A stretch of DNA of 64,000 bases from Lachnospiraceae bacterium. GTDB taxonomy: Bacteria; Bacillota_A; Clostridia; Lachnospirales; Lachnospiraceae. This document shows, one piece after another, positions 18,343 to 29,054 of the stretch. The position numbers and the translations under genes were made by a program. The notes beneath the pieces were generated by a model. That model saw only the letters and a program-made list of their open reading frames with translations. It was not told where the DNA came from and made no database searches. Every line of letters starts with the position of its first letter. The stretch's first letter is position 1. The DNA lies in contig JAETQR010000015.1 of NCBI GenBank assembly GCA_021770615.1, positions 21,941 to 85,940 of the forward strand. Direction: 5' to 3'.

Positions 18343-21069
18343 ATGAACAACGAGACATCAACAAATGAGAAAAAGGGGAAAAAGAAACTGATAACCCCCA
18401 AAAAGAAAATTAAGAAAGAAAAGCCGGCGACTCCAAAAAAGGAACGTGTGAAAAAGAGCAGACCGGAAAAAGTCAAAAAAGAAAATTCTTTTAAAAATCC
18501 TTTTGAAAAACTGAAAAGGCAAAAAACGAAGCCACAAAGAGACAAGATATCAGAGGGCAAACCGGCAGACACAACATCTGTTTCTTCTGCTGTCTCAGAA
18601 AAAAAGAAAAAGAAAACACGCACTGCCGGAAAACCACTGCCAAAACCCGTTGGCCTTATATTGGAAAAAGCAAAACCAGCCGGAGCGTTTGTTGTTCGCC
18701 TGATCCGGATCATCCCGACCCTGATCCCTCAAAAATCAGAAAAGGATGCACCACTTCTGGATGGAAATGTAAAAGTACTTCCCCAGTTCTGCATCCAGAC
18801 AAAGCTGATCGGATGTTTTATCATTCCGGTCATTATGATCATCGTACTCGGAGTCGTATCTTACTCCCGCTCCTCCGGAGCGCTGAATGAAAACTATGAG
18901 GCAGCTGTCTCACAGACGATGAACATGGCAAAAGAATACTTTTCCTTTGTCTTTACAAACATTGAGTCCGACATGAACGTATACCTCGCAGATGAGGATC
19001 TCAGCGCTTATTATTCCGGACAATACAGTACAAATGATGCCCAAAAGACGTCTGTGAAGGATTTGAAAAGCAAATACGATGCCGCCTCTGAAAAACTGGA
19101 CGGCGAGAAAGAAGGTTCCCTTGCCTATTATAAGGCGTACAAAGAAAATGTAGATGCAAAAAAAGAATACGAAGATGCAAAAAAAGTCGTTGAAGATGCA
19201 GAGAATCTGTTCAGCGAGACATACAAATCACTGAATGCCTCGGTAAGTAACAAAGTTGCTGCGAACCAGTTCATCGGAAATATTTACATCTTTAAAGACG
19301 GATGTGATATCATCAGTTCCCAGACCAAACTCCGCTCCACGACCAAGGAGTCTTCAGAGGATGAGGATATCAATTCCGATACGCTCGGACTCTATAAAGC
19401 GTTTTTGGAAAGCAGCCTTGGTAAGGCTGTGACCGGGGATACGATGAAGTACCACTGGTGCGGCCCCATTCCGGAACTGGATAAGATCCTTTCCGTAAAA
19501 AGCGATGACTACATACTCCGGGTCGGACATGACGTATCTTCTACGACAGATGCCGTTATGATCGTCGACATCAACCGCAAAGCGATCCTGAACATCCTAA
19601 AGGATCTGAACCTTGGCGAGGGAAGCTATGTCGGCATTGTTACAGCGGATGCGCAGGAACTTACCGTAAAAGGAAAAGCGCTCAGTTCGGACACAAAGGA
19701 AGAGGATAAAAACGACGAAGATATCGTCGTGGGGGAAAAATTATATTCCGAACAGGATTTTTATAAAGAAGCTCTTGAATCCGAAGAGGAAAGCGGTTCT
19801 GATTATGTCCGTTATGACGGAAAATCCTACCTGTTTACCTACCAGAAGATTGGCACTTCCAACATCATGCTCTGCAGCCTGGTACCGGAATCCGTCATCG
19901 TGTCACAGGCAAACAGCATCCGGATCGTAACGGTCATCATGGTACTGATCTCCTGCCTGATCGCTATGATCGTAGGAACACTCATTTCAAAAGGATTCAG
20001 TAAATCGATCAACAAATCGATCAAAGAACTGGAAAAGGTTTCAAAGGGAGATCTCACTGTAGAATTCCGGACAAACCGCCGCGATGAGTTTGCACTTCTG
20101 TATGGAAGTTGTAATGACATGCTCGCTAACATACGTTCCCTGATCCTTGAAGTGGAATCCGTATATGATGCCCTTACGGTATCACTGAACAAAGTAAATT
20201 CCTCTTCCAGTACATTCTCTGAGACGACCAAAGACATCCAGCACTCCGTACATGAGGTAGAGACCGGTGTCGGAGAGCAGTCAGAAAGTGCAGCGGCATG
20301 CCTGACTGAGATGGACAGCCTGTTTGGTAAGATCAATACCGTAAATGATGATACCAATGAGATTGGAAACATTGCCGCTTCCACACAGGTAGCGATCCAG
20401 ACAGGACTTACCAGTATGGATAACCTGAACAAAAAAACCAAATCCACAACAGAGATCACAGACAGTGTCATTCAGACGATCAAACAGCTTTCTGTTCACT
20501 CTATGAACATCAAGCAGATCGTAAACAGTATCAATGACATCGCGGAAGAGACAAACCTTCTCTCACTGAATGCCTCGATTGAAGCGGCCAGAGCCGGCGC
20601 TGCCGGTAAGGGATTTTCGGTGGTCGCAAACCAGATCCGGAAACTGGCCGATCAGTGTCTTGCCTCAGCCGGAAAGATTTCAAATATTGTAAACGAGATA
20701 ACGATTGCGACAAAAGACGCAGTAGAAACGGCGCAGAATGCAGAGGAAATCGTGGATGAGCAGGTGGAAGCAGTAGATGCTACTGCCCAGTCATTCCAGT
20801 CACTCAAGACTCACATCGAACGCCTTTCCGGATATCTGGAAAATATCCAGAGCAGTTCAAAGGATATGGAAGCCTCCGGCTCCTCTACACTGAATTCTAT
20901 GGAGAACATTTCAGCAATCCTTGAACAGACACTGGCTTCAATCACTTCTGTGGCAAACGTAACCGACAAGCAGTCTGCAGCTCTTACTTCTCTGGATGAC
21001 GCATCCTCGCAGCTGATGGTTCGTGCTGAACGGCTTGGCGATGCGATTTCGAAATTTAAGACGAAGTAG
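18343..21069 (+). CDS. methyl-accepting chemotaxis protein with a long basic N-terminus
   Basis: This 908-residue transmembrane chemoreceptor begins with about 150 lysine-rich residues on the presumed cytoplasmic side, which is unusual. TM1 lies at about 155-175 and a large extracellular sensor domain at 176-524 (Cache-like, family not certain). TM2 at about 525-549 is followed by a HAMP domain and the signalling coiled coil, whose tip reads [20 protein letters not shown] near residue 734. It would report ligand binding to CheA/CheW. No other chemotaxis gene is in the window. A pair of palindromes lies between its stop and the convergent amidase gene. Confidence 0.92.
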   Translation: MNNETSTNEKKGKKKLITPKKKIKKEKPATPKKERVKKSRPEKVKKENSFKNPFEKLKRQKTKPQRDKISEGKPADTTSVSSAVSEKKKKKTRTAGKPLPKPVGLILEKAKPAGAFVVRLIRIIPTLIPQKSEKDAPLLDGNVKVLPQFCIQTKLIGCFIIPVIMIIVLGVVSYSRSSGALNENYEAAVSQTMNMAKEYFSFVFTNIESDMNVYLADEDLSAYYSGQYSTNDAQKTSVKDLKSKYDAASEKLDGEKEGSLAYYKAYKENVDAKKEYEDAKKVVEDAENLFSETYKSLNASVSNKVAANQFIGNIYIFKDGCDIISSQTKLRSTTKESSEDEDINSDTLGLYKAFLESSLGKAVTGDTMKYHWCGPIPELDKILSVKSDDYILRVGHDVSSTTDAVMIVDINRKAILNILKDLNLGEGSYVGIVTADAQELTVKGKALSSDTKEEDKNDEDIVVGEKLYSEQDFYKEALESEEESGSDYVRYDGKSYLFTYQKIGTSNIMLCSLVPESVIVSQANSIRIVTVIMVLISCLIAMIVGTLISKGFSKSINKSIKELEKVSKGDLTVEFRTNRRDEFALLYGSCNDMLANIRSLILEVESVYDALTVSLNKVNSSSSTFSETTKDIQHSVHEVETGVGEQSESAAACLTEMDSLFGKINTVNDDTNEIGNIAASTQVAIQTGLTSMDNLNKKTKSTTEITDSVIQTIKQLSVHSMNIKQIVNSINDIAEETNLLSLNASIEAARAGAAGKGFSVVANQIRKLADQCLASAGKISNIVNEITIATKDAVETAQNAEEIVDEQVEAVDATAQSFQSLKTHIERLSGYLENIQSSSKDMEASGSSTLNSMENISAILEQTLASITSVANVTDKQSAALTSLDDASSQLMVRAERLGDAISKFKTK

Positions 21070-21074
21070 AAGGG

Positions 21075-21206
21075 TGCGAAAAATACAAAGGGACGCAAAT
21101 AAATAAGAATATATAGGGCACAGGCGGCGGAATTGATCTACGGATCGCAATTAAGCCGCCTGTGCCCTATATATTCTTATTTATTTGCTGGAGTCTTTGA
21201 TTTCGC
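21075..21206. repeat. palindrome D
   Basis: The inner 34-bp arms at 21094 and 21188 (GCAAATAAATAAGAATATAT and GGGCACAGGCGGC) are perfect. Weaker complementarity continues outward to TGCGAAA/TTTCGCA. The centre is a short GATCTACGGATCGC. No second copy of this centre was seen in the window. It lies directly after the chemoreceptor stop and may act as a bidirectional terminator with the convergent amidase gene. Confidence 0.8.
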
Positions 21207-21228
21207 ATCCTCACTATTATAAAGGGCT

Positions 21229-21394
21229 TGGCAATATGGATAAAAAAGAATAAAATCAACAGCCTTATGCACAATGGAGCTGAGACTCAGGAAATCGTGG
21301 AAGCCCTTGCTGAACACGATTTCCATGCAATGAGGCTCTGCGTAATGCTTCGTGCATCCGGCTGTTGATTTTATTCTTTTTTATCCATATTGCC
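21229..21394. repeat. palindrome C1: conserved C core with 36-bp perfect arms
   Basis: The arms (TGGCAATATGGATAAAAAAG plus AATAAAATCAACAGCC) are perfectly complementary over 36 bp. The enclosed core of about 94 nt matches, in reverse orientation, the core of the copy at 28018-28255, including GGAAATCGTGTTCAGCAA and the GATGCACGAA and GTGCATAA edges. It is adjacent to palindrome D, so the convergent space between the chemoreceptor and amidase genes holds two unrelated palindromes. Confidence 0.85.
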
Positions 21395-21420
21395 ACCCCG
21401 TTAATAAAATCCTGATCCAC

Positions 21421-23614
<2,194 letters not shown>

Positions 23615-23619
23615 TCAGA

Positions 23620-23648
23620 ATTATATCCAATTACTTTTTAAATGTCAA
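23620..23648 (-). promoter_or_regulatory. guaB promoter
   Basis: On the minus strand TTGACA (23643-23648) and TATAAT (23620-23625) are 17 bp apart, which is consensus. No purine riboswitch was recognised in the 60-nt leader. Confidence 0.85.
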
Positions 23649-23714
23649 GCAGTAAGCTCTATTTTTTTTACAAAATATTTCACAAAACTTTTTTTCTTTT
23701 TTTCAAAAAAACCC

Positions 23715-23743
23715 TTGCATTCTACAAATAATTATTGTATAAT
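23715..23743 (+). promoter_or_regulatory. tRNA-Gln promoter
   Basis: TTGCAT (23715-23720) and TATAAT (23738-23743) are 17 bp apart, 19 bases before the tRNA. Confidence 0.8.
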
Positions 23744-23761
23744 AGCATTCGTGATTGAAAT

Positions 23762-23833
23762 TGGGCTATCGCCAAATGGTAAGGCACTGGACTCTGACTC
23801 CAGCATTTCAAGGTTCGAATCCTTGTAGCCCAG
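23762..23833 (+). tRNA. tRNA-Gln (CTG anticodon)
   Basis: A 72-nt cloverleaf can be folded. The acceptor stem is TGGGCTA with TAGCCCA, the anticodon arm is CTGGA-CTCTGAC-TCCAG with CTG at the anticodon positions, and the T arm holds GGTTCGAATCC. No CCA is encoded. A strong promoter precedes it and a hairpin follows. Confidence 0.93.
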
Positions 23834-23836
23834 CTG

Positions 23837-23881
23837 ATAAAAGCTTTGGATAACGTCTGGGCGTTGTTTAAAGCTTTTCTT
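23837..23881 (+). terminator. terminator after tRNA-Gln
   Basis: AAAAGCTTT and AAAGCTTTT form a stem with an inner AACG/CGTT pair, followed by a pyrimidine-rich CTTTC. Confidence 0.6.
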
Positions 23882-23951
23882 TCGTTCACAGGCCTTGTGA
23901 ACGGGATAGCGTGTGCATCGGAACACGGTGCAGAAATGAGGATATAAGACG

Positions 23952-25547
23952 ATGAGTGAATCATTAAAAAAAGAAATCGAAAAAAGACGGACCTTTGCGA
24001 TCATCTCACACCCCGATGCGGGTAAAACGACACTAACTGAGAAATTTCTTCTCTATGGTGGCGCTATAAACCTCGCCGGCTCCGTAAAAGGAAGAAAGGC
24101 GGCAAAGCATACCGTGTCGGACTGGATGGAAATCGAGAAGGAAAGAGGGATCTCTGTCACTTCTTCCGTCCTCCAGTTTAATTATGATGGCTTCTGTATC
24201 AATATTCTTGACACTCCCGGGCATCAGGATTTTTCCGAGGATACATACCGTACCCTGATGGCAGCCGACTCTGCCGTCATGGTGATCGATGGCTCAAAGG
24301 GTGTAGAGGCACAGACAATAAAACTTTTTAAGGTCTGCGTCATGCGTGGCATCCCGATTTTTACCTTTGTCAATAAAATGGACCGGGAAGCAAGGGATCC
24401 ATTTGAACTCATCGACGAGATCGAGAATGTCCTTGGAATCCGTACCTGTCCCGTCAACTGGCCGATTGGTTCCGGGAAAAATTTTAAGGGCGTCTATGAC
24501 CGGAACACGAAGACGATCTCCCGTTTTCTTGCGTCTGATAACGGACACAAGATCGAATCTGTAGAAGCCAAACTCGGCGACAGCGGATTAGACGATCTGA
24601 TCACAAAAGAATACCACGATATCCTGGTCGATGAGATTGAACTCTTGGACGGTGCCAGTGATGAATTTGATCTGGAAAAAGTGCGTGCCGGTAAACTTTC
24701 TCCTGTATTTTTCGGCTCGGCGCTGACGAATTTCGGAGTGGAGACATTTTTACAACATTTCCTTGAGATGACTACCTCCCCTCTCCCCCGCAAATCCGGT
24801 GACACTCCCGTAGATCCTTTTTCGGAAGATTTCTCTGCTTTCATATTTAAGATACAAGCCAATATGAATAAAGCTCACCGGGACCGGATCGCTTTTATGC
24901 GCATCTGCTCCGGCAAATTTACAGCAGGCATGGAAGTCATGCACGTTCAGGGCGGAAAGAAAATACGTCTCGCCCAACCGCAGCAAATGATGGCACAGGA
25001 GCGAAAACATGTCGAAGAGGCCTATGCCGGTGATATCATTGGGATTTTTGACCCGGGTATCTTTTCGATCGGAGACACACTGTGTAAGTCCGGGAAAACG
25101 ATCCAATATGCAGGAATCCCCACATTTGCACCAGAGCACTTTGCGAGAGTCCGTCAAGTAGACACGATGAAACGAAAACAGTTCATGAAGGGAATCACGC
25201 AGATCGCCCTCGAAGGAGCAATACAGATCTTCCAGGAGTTCAATACCGGCATGGAGGAGATCATCGTCGGAGTAGTCGGCGTCCTGCAGTTTGAGGTGCT
25301 TCAATACCGGCTTCAAAATGAGTATAATGTAGAAATCCGGATGGAACAGCTTCCTTATGAACACGTCCGCTGGATTGAAAACGAAGATGTGGATGTAAAC
25401 GCCCTTTCCGTCACCTCGGACACAAAAAAAGTAAAGGACTTCAAAGACAACCCACTGCTTTTGTTCACCCATCCCTGGAGCATCCAGACTGTTTTGGAAC
25501 GAAACGAAGGACTGCAGCTCGGCGAGGTATCAAACGCTCAGATGTAA
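23952..25547 (+). CDS. prfC: peptide chain release factor 3
   Basis: RF3 is a GTPase that removes RF1 and RF2 from the ribosome after peptide release. The 531-residue protein has G1 SHPDAGKTTLTEKF, G2 region ERGISVTSSV, G3 DTPGHQDFSEDTYRTL and G4 NKMDR, followed by domains II and III. The length matches RF3 (about 530), and the DTYRTL sequence after G3 distinguishes it from EF-G. GAGGA lies nine bases before the ATG. It follows the tRNA-Gln gene and precedes a secreted beta-helix protein. Confidence 0.97.
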   Translation: MSESLKKEIEKRRTFAIISHPDAGKTTLTEKFLLYGGAINLAGSVKGRKAAKHTVSDWMEIEKERGISVTSSVLQFNYDGFCINILDTPGHQDFSEDTYRTLMAADSAVMVIDGSKGVEAQTIKLFKVCVMRGIPIFTFVNKMDREARDPFELIDEIENVLGIRTCPVNWPIGSGKNFKGVYDRNTKTISRFLASDNGHKIESVEAKLGDSGLDDLITKEYHDILVDEIELLDGASDEFDLEKVRAGKLSPVFFGSALTNFGVETFLQHFLEMTTSPLPRKSGDTPVDPFSEDFSAFIFKIQANMNKAHRDRIAFMRICSGKFTAGMEVMHVQGGKKIRLAQPQQMMAQERKHVEEAYAGDIIGIFDPGIFSIGDTLCKSGKTIQYAGIPTFAPEHFARVRQVDTMKRKQFMKGITQIALEGAIQIFQEFNTGMEEIIVGVVGVLQFEVLQYRLQNEYNVEIRMEQLPYEHVRWIENEDVDVNALSVTSDTKKVKDFKDNPLLLFTHPWSIQTVLERNEGLQLGEVSNAQM

Positions 25548-25591
25548 CGGCTGTCAGATATCCGTTTTACAAAAAAGATAGGAGGATTTTT

Positions 25592-26824
25592 ATGAAAAAA
25601 ATCACGAAAACCGTACTTTTTATTTTATTTTGTTTCACACTGTGTATTTCTGTCTCCCGGCAGGCGGATGCAAAAAAGAATTTTACGATTTCTTCCTCAT
25701 CCAAACCATATAAAAACAAATATGTAAAAACATCGTCTTATAATAAGTATACAAAGCATTATCTGACGATACGTTCTTATCTTGACTATATGGCCACAAA
25801 AGGAGGCGGCACGCTGACTTTAAAAAAAGGAACCTATAACCTCACAAATGCGATCCCTGTCCCCTCTAATGTCACCCTCATCTTAAAAGACGGGGTCGTT
25901 ATGAATAAGACAAATAACACACATCTGAAAACCCTGAAAGCCGGACATGTCATGATCGAGTGCGTCCGCGGTTCCAGATTAACGAAAAAGAATGTGGTCG
26001 GCGGCTACGGCGGCGAAAAGAACATCCGTATCGTGGGCGAAGGAAAAGTCGTTATGAACCTTGGAAAATGTAACAAAAGTGAGGCGATCCGTGTTCCCCA
26101 CTGTTCAAACGTATCAATCGAAAATATTTCTTTCACAAACCTCAGAGACGGTCATTTTATCGAAATCACTGCCGGTAAGGACGTTTCCGTTACAAACTGT
26201 ACGTTTTCAAACAATAAGAACGGAGAGCGCTGTGCCATCAATCTGGACACTCCGGATAAAGTCACAAACGGATTTAACGGAGCGTATTCAAAATTTGACA
26301 AGACACCGGATTTAAACATCACCATCCAAAATTGTGGATTTTACAATCTGTACCGGGGTATTGATACACACCGTTTTTCACCGAACAAATATCACACAAA
26401 TGTACAAATTTTAAACTGTACTTTTAAAAACTCAGTACAGAGTCCGATCATGATGGAAAACTGGAAAAATGCTGTCATCAAGGGAAATACGATCGATGGC
26501 GTGCAGGGATGGAACCAAAACAATATCCAAAAAGAAAAATTTGGTATCTTCATGCGCGGAGGTGTCATTGACCCTGTGATCAGTGAAAACAGTTTCAATA
26601 ACGTCTTTATGCCATTTTACGCAAAGGGGCACAAAGAGCCTGCCGGAGATATCGCCGCCCATTATCCGGCTACCTATAACAGTATATCCGGAGCTTCGAT
26701 CGAATCCATGAAAAATAACACACTGGGAGCAAATGCCATTCTCCGGTATTTTGCGATCAACCATCGTGAGATCCTGTATATCGCGAAGAGTGACAAGCAT
26801 TATGATGCGTACCAGTTTAATTAG
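25592..26824 (+). CDS. secreted right-handed beta-helix protein (pectate-lyase-like fold)
   Basis: This 410-residue protein has a signal peptide (about the first 27 residues, MKKITKTVLFILFCFTLCIS). Repeated short beta-helix rungs follow, such as VSIENISFTNLRDGHFIEIT, VSVTNCTFSNNKNG, LNITIQNCGFYNLYRGIDTH and VQILNCTFKNSVQSPIMMEN. The fold is that of polysaccharide lyases and glycosidases (Pfam beta-helix type), so a role outside the cell on a plant or host glycan is likely, but the catalytic residues and substrate are not clear. AGGAGG lies six bases upstream of ATG. Palindromes A2 and A3 separate it from the convergent thioesterase gene. Confidence 0.75.
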   Translation: MKKITKTVLFILFCFTLCISVSRQADAKKNFTISSSSKPYKNKYVKTSSYNKYTKHYLTIRSYLDYMATKGGGTLTLKKGTYNLTNAIPVPSNVTLILKDGVVMNKTNNTHLKTLKAGHVMIECVRGSRLTKKNVVGGYGGEKNIRIVGEGKVVMNLGKCNKSEAIRVPHCSNVSIENISFTNLRDGHFIEITAGKDVSVTNCTFSNNKNGERCAINLDTPDKVTNGFNGAYSKFDKTPDLNITIQNCGFYNLYRGIDTHRFSPNKYHTNVQILNCTFKNSVQSPIMMENWKNAVIKGNTIDGVQGWNQNNIQKEKFGIFMRGGVIDPVISENSFNNVFMPFYAKGHKEPAGDIAAHYPATYNSISGASIESMKNNTLGANAILRYFAINHREILYIAKSDKHYDAYQFN

Positions 26825-26846
26825 GATTTAATATGTGGTAGATCTA

Positions 26847-26937
26847 ACAAGGGGTAGGATACAGAGAAGTCTGAAAAACAAACACAAGCAAAGCTTGCGA
26901 AAAGTTTTTCAGACTTCTTTGTATCCTACCCCTTTGT
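26847..26937. repeat. palindrome A2
   Basis: The arms of about 33 bp (GGGGTAGGATACAGAGAAGT and TCTGAAAAAC, with the complement at 26904-26937) have one substitution and one extra base. The centre AAACACAAGC followed by AAAGCTTGCGAAAA is the reverse complement of the A1 and A3 centre with only a few changes. It lies 23 bases past the stop of the beta-helix gene. Confidence 0.85.
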
Positions 26938-26996
26938 AAGGTCTTCCGCATTGGAAGAAAACACGTGACGGGGAGAAACTGCGCCCGCAGAAAAAG

Positions 26997-27084
26997 GGAT
27001 GGAGAAGAAAAAACTTAGCGTTCAAAACTTTTCACAAGCTTGCTTGTGTTTGTTTTGAACGCTAAGTTTTTTCTTCTCCATCCT
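26997..27084. repeat. palindrome A3
   Basis: The arms GGATGGAGAAGAAAAAACTT and AGCGTTCAAAAC are perfectly complementary to the right side over about 32 bp. The centre TTTTCACAAGC followed by TTGCTTGTGTTT matches A1 at 465. It is 16 bases from the stop of the thioesterase gene. A2 and A3 are 60 bp apart in opposite orientation and have unrelated arms. Confidence 0.85.
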
Positions 27085-27099
27085 TTCCTGCCTGGTGAT

Positions 27100-27531
27100 C
27101 TATCTCTCCCCACCACCTGTCTTCTCCTTCATCCTCTGAAACAACTCATAAAACCGGGGGCTCTTCTTTTTCAGGTTCACCGGGCAGGAACCGGCGTCAA
27201 GAAAACAGTGTGCACTTTCTCCGGTACATCTGACCTGACCAGAGTCTTTATCTTCTACTGTATAAGAAATAACAAGACGGATCCCATTAAACTTTTCCAC
27301 TCTCGGAATGATCTTCACTGTCTCGCCAAATCCGGTCATGGACACATACCGGCAGCTGACAGAAACGACCGGACAAATAATATTTTCTTTCTCCATCCTG
27401 TCATATCCAAGCCCTTCCTTCTCCATCACATCAACCCGGCACTCTTCAAACCACCGGATATAATTTGAGTGATGGACCACTCCCATCCGGTCTGTCTCAT
27501 AATATTGTACTTTATGCTCATAAGAGTACAT
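27100..27531 (-). CDS. acyl-CoA thioesterase, hotdog fold (YbgC/FadM type)
   Basis: This 143-residue single hotdog domain has the catalytic pattern YYETDRMGVVHHSNYIRWFE, including the aspartate used by YbgC-type thioesterases. It would hydrolyse acyl-CoA thioesters of unknown chain. AAGGAG precedes the ATG. Its start overlaps the 3' end of the ArsC/Spx-like gene by 14 bases, so the two are co-translated. Its stop faces palindrome A3. Confidence 0.88.
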   Translation of the reverse strand: MYSYEHKVQYYETDRMGVVHHSNYIRWFEECRVDVMEKEGLGYDRMEKENIICPVVSVSCRYVSMTGFGETVKIIPRVEKFNGIRLVISYTVEDKDSGQVRCTGESAHCFLDAGSCPVNLKKKSPRFYELFQRMKEKTGGGER

Positions 27532-27877
27532 CTTCCCACTCCTTCTCACGAAATCCGGTAAGCACTGTTTTTTCCGTGACGATGATCGGCCTTTTCACAA
27601 GCATTCCATCCGTAGCCAGTAACTTAAGCTTCTCTTCCCGTGTCATTTGTTCCAACTTTTCCTTCAGATTCATTTCCCGGTAAAGCATACCGCTCGTATT
27701 AAAAAATCTCTTAATATCGGATCCGCTCTTTTCAAGCCATTGCTCCAATTCATCAAATGTGGGATTTTCTTCCTTTATGTGTCTGCTCTCATAAGAAATA
27801 CCATGATCATCCAGCCACTTTGCGGCCTTTTTACAGGTTGTACATTTCGGATACCAGACGAATAAAACTTTTTCCAT
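27518..27877 (-). CDS. ArsC/Spx family protein (thioredoxin fold)
   Basis: This 119-residue thioredoxin-like protein has a CXXC motif (CTTCKKAAKWLDDHG, about residues 12-15), then RHIKEENPTFDEL and the PIIV motif in KRPIIVTEKTVLTGF. This is the layout of the Spx/YffB/ArsC group. Members are either thiol-dependent reductases or RNA polymerase-binding stress regulators, and the sequence alone does not decide which. It overlaps the thioesterase gene and is divergent from the small membrane protein across palindrome C2. Confidence 0.85.
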   Translation of the reverse strand: MEKVLFVWYPKCTTCKKAAKWLDDHGISYESRHIKEENPTFDELEQWLEKSGSDIKRFFNTSGMLYREMNLKEKLEQMTREEKLKLLATDGMLVKRPIIVTEKTVLTGFREKEWEDVLL

Positions 27878-28017
27878 TGGTTATCTCTCTCCTTCCTTCT
27901 ACCTCATTCATATCTGACAAAACTACCTGTCCTCAATATATTGATACCATTATATCAGATTAAGCATATTTGTGTAAAGAAATGTATTATGGATACACTA
28001 TAAACATAATATAATAG

Positions 28018-28255
28018 GATGACGGGGTCAAAAGCCCTTGTTTTTTCATGTGTTGGCAATATGCACAAAAAACAATATCTTCGCAGCTGGATGCACGAAC
28101 CATTCCACAGAGCCTAGGGCGTGGAAATCGTGTTCAGCAAAGGCTTCCACGATTCCCTGAGTCTCAGTTTTATCGTGCATAATGCTGCTCATCTTATTGT
28201 TTTTTGTGCATATCGCCAGACTCTTTGATAAAAAGGGGCTTTTGACCCCGGCATC
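28018..28255. repeat. palindrome C2
   Basis: This is the fullest C copy. The outer stem GGGGTCAAAAGCCC pairs with GGGCTTTTGACCCC. Inside are TTGGCAATATGCACAAAAAA arms, then a core of about 95 nt containing GGAAATCGTGTTCAGCAA, which matches the core of C1 in reverse. It fills the divergent gap of 425 bases between the ArsC/Spx-like gene and the small membrane protein, where the promoters should lie; only AT-rich flanks remain for them. Confidence 0.85.
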
Positions 28256-28302
28256 ATAATAGATTACTATATCAAAAACAACATAGATCAATGGAGGTTC
28301 CT

Positions 28303-28812
28303 ATGAAATATCCGCTTCGGACGATCGAAACGATCAGTCTGCTCATCGCTGTCTTTCTTGGCGTTATCTTTCATTTTATTTACAACTGGAGTGGAGAAAA
28401 TCCCGTAGCAGGGATCTTCTTTCCTGTCAATGAGTCCACCTGGGAGCATTTAAAACTCATCTTTTTTCCCATTCTTCTTTTATCGATTGTGGAATACTTT
28501 CTTCTTCGCGCAGAATACAAAAATTTAATTTGCATTAAATTTATTTCGTCTCTCTTTGGCATGACACTCACTGTCGTCCTTTTTTACACATATCAGGGAG
28601 TCTATGGAAAAAACAGCGAAGTTATGAATATCCTGATCTACCTGATCTCCATGGCCGCCGCGTTTTTGTTTAGCTACCGTTCATTAAAAAACAGACGATT
28701 ATGCGGCGTCCCTGCCTCCCTGTGCCGCACCGGGTTTATCATTCTGGCATTCTTGTTTGCGGTATTTACGCTGTTCCCGCCACACATCGGGCTATTTGCT
28801 TCTCCTTTCTAG
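28303..28812 (+). CDS. small integral membrane protein (DUF6512-like)
   Basis: This 169-residue protein has about five hydrophobic helices, a conserved-looking PVNESTWEHLKLIFFPILLL block near residue 45, and LFPPHIGLFASPF at the very end. I associate this pattern with DUF6512-type membrane proteins of Clostridia, from memory, and the function is unknown. My recollection is that relatives continue a few residues after the PPHI motif, so the C-terminus may have been cut short by the palindrome that begins seven bases after the stop. GGAGG lies five bases before the ATG. It is bracketed by C2 and C3 in opposite orientation. Confidence 0.65.
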   Translation: MKYPLRTIETISLLIAVFLGVIFHFIYNWSGENPVAGIFFPVNESTWEHLKLIFFPILLLSIVEYFLLRAEYKNLICIKFISSLFGMTLTVVLFYTYQGVYGKNSEVMNILIYLISMAAAFLFSYRSLKNRRLCGVPASLCRTGFIILAFLFAVFTLFPPHIGLFASPF

Positions 28813-28818
28813 AAGAAG

Positions 28819-28928
28819 CTGGCAATATGCACAAAAAGCAGCATTATGCACGATTTCCACGCATGAAGCTCAGTGGAGTGGTTCGTGCATCCGGCTGCGA
28901 AGATATTGTTTTTTGTGCATATTGCCAG
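28819..28928. repeat. palindrome C3 (shortened core)
   Basis: CTGGCAATATGCACAAAAA (28819) and its complement (to 28928) enclose a core of about 52 nt that keeps both edges of the C core (GCATTATGCACGATTTCCAC and GTTCGTGCATCC) but lacks the middle. Its right half is a near-identical inverted copy (about 55 nt, few changes) of the left half of C2 at 28055-28110, including the arm. C2 and C3 are thus related by duplication, unlike the other copies. Confidence 0.8.
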
Positions 28929-28929
28929 A

Positions 28930-28952
28930 CCCCTTTATGAAAAGGGGCTTTT
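28930..28952 (+). terminator. terminator after the DUF6512-like gene
   Basis: CCCCTTT-ATG-AAAAGGGG followed by CTTTT forms a short intrinsic terminator adjoining C3. Confidence 0.65.
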
Positions 28953-28966
28953 GACACCCTAACCCT

Positions 28967-29033
28967 AATAAAAAAGAACACCACCCGCAGCCATGATCTC
29001 TATGTCCTTTGCGAAGTAGTGTTCTTTTTATTA
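28967..29033 (-). terminator. terminator after amt
   Basis: AATAAAAAAGAACAC (28967-28981) pairs with GTGTTCTTTTTATTA (29019-29033). On the minus strand it ends in a long T run, 22 bases past the amt stop. It should also stop plus-strand readthrough from the membrane protein gene. Confidence 0.75.
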
Positions 29034-29054
29034 AATTGTAGTTTAATTTATGTA

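Noticed and set aside
23722..24004. minus frames over the tRNA-Gln gene
   Set aside because: The region folds as a complete tRNA with promoter and terminator; the frames are its shadows.
28046..28291. 81-codon minus-strand frame in the divergent gap
   Set aside because: It lies almost wholly inside palindrome C2; its codons follow the repeat and it has no ribosome site.
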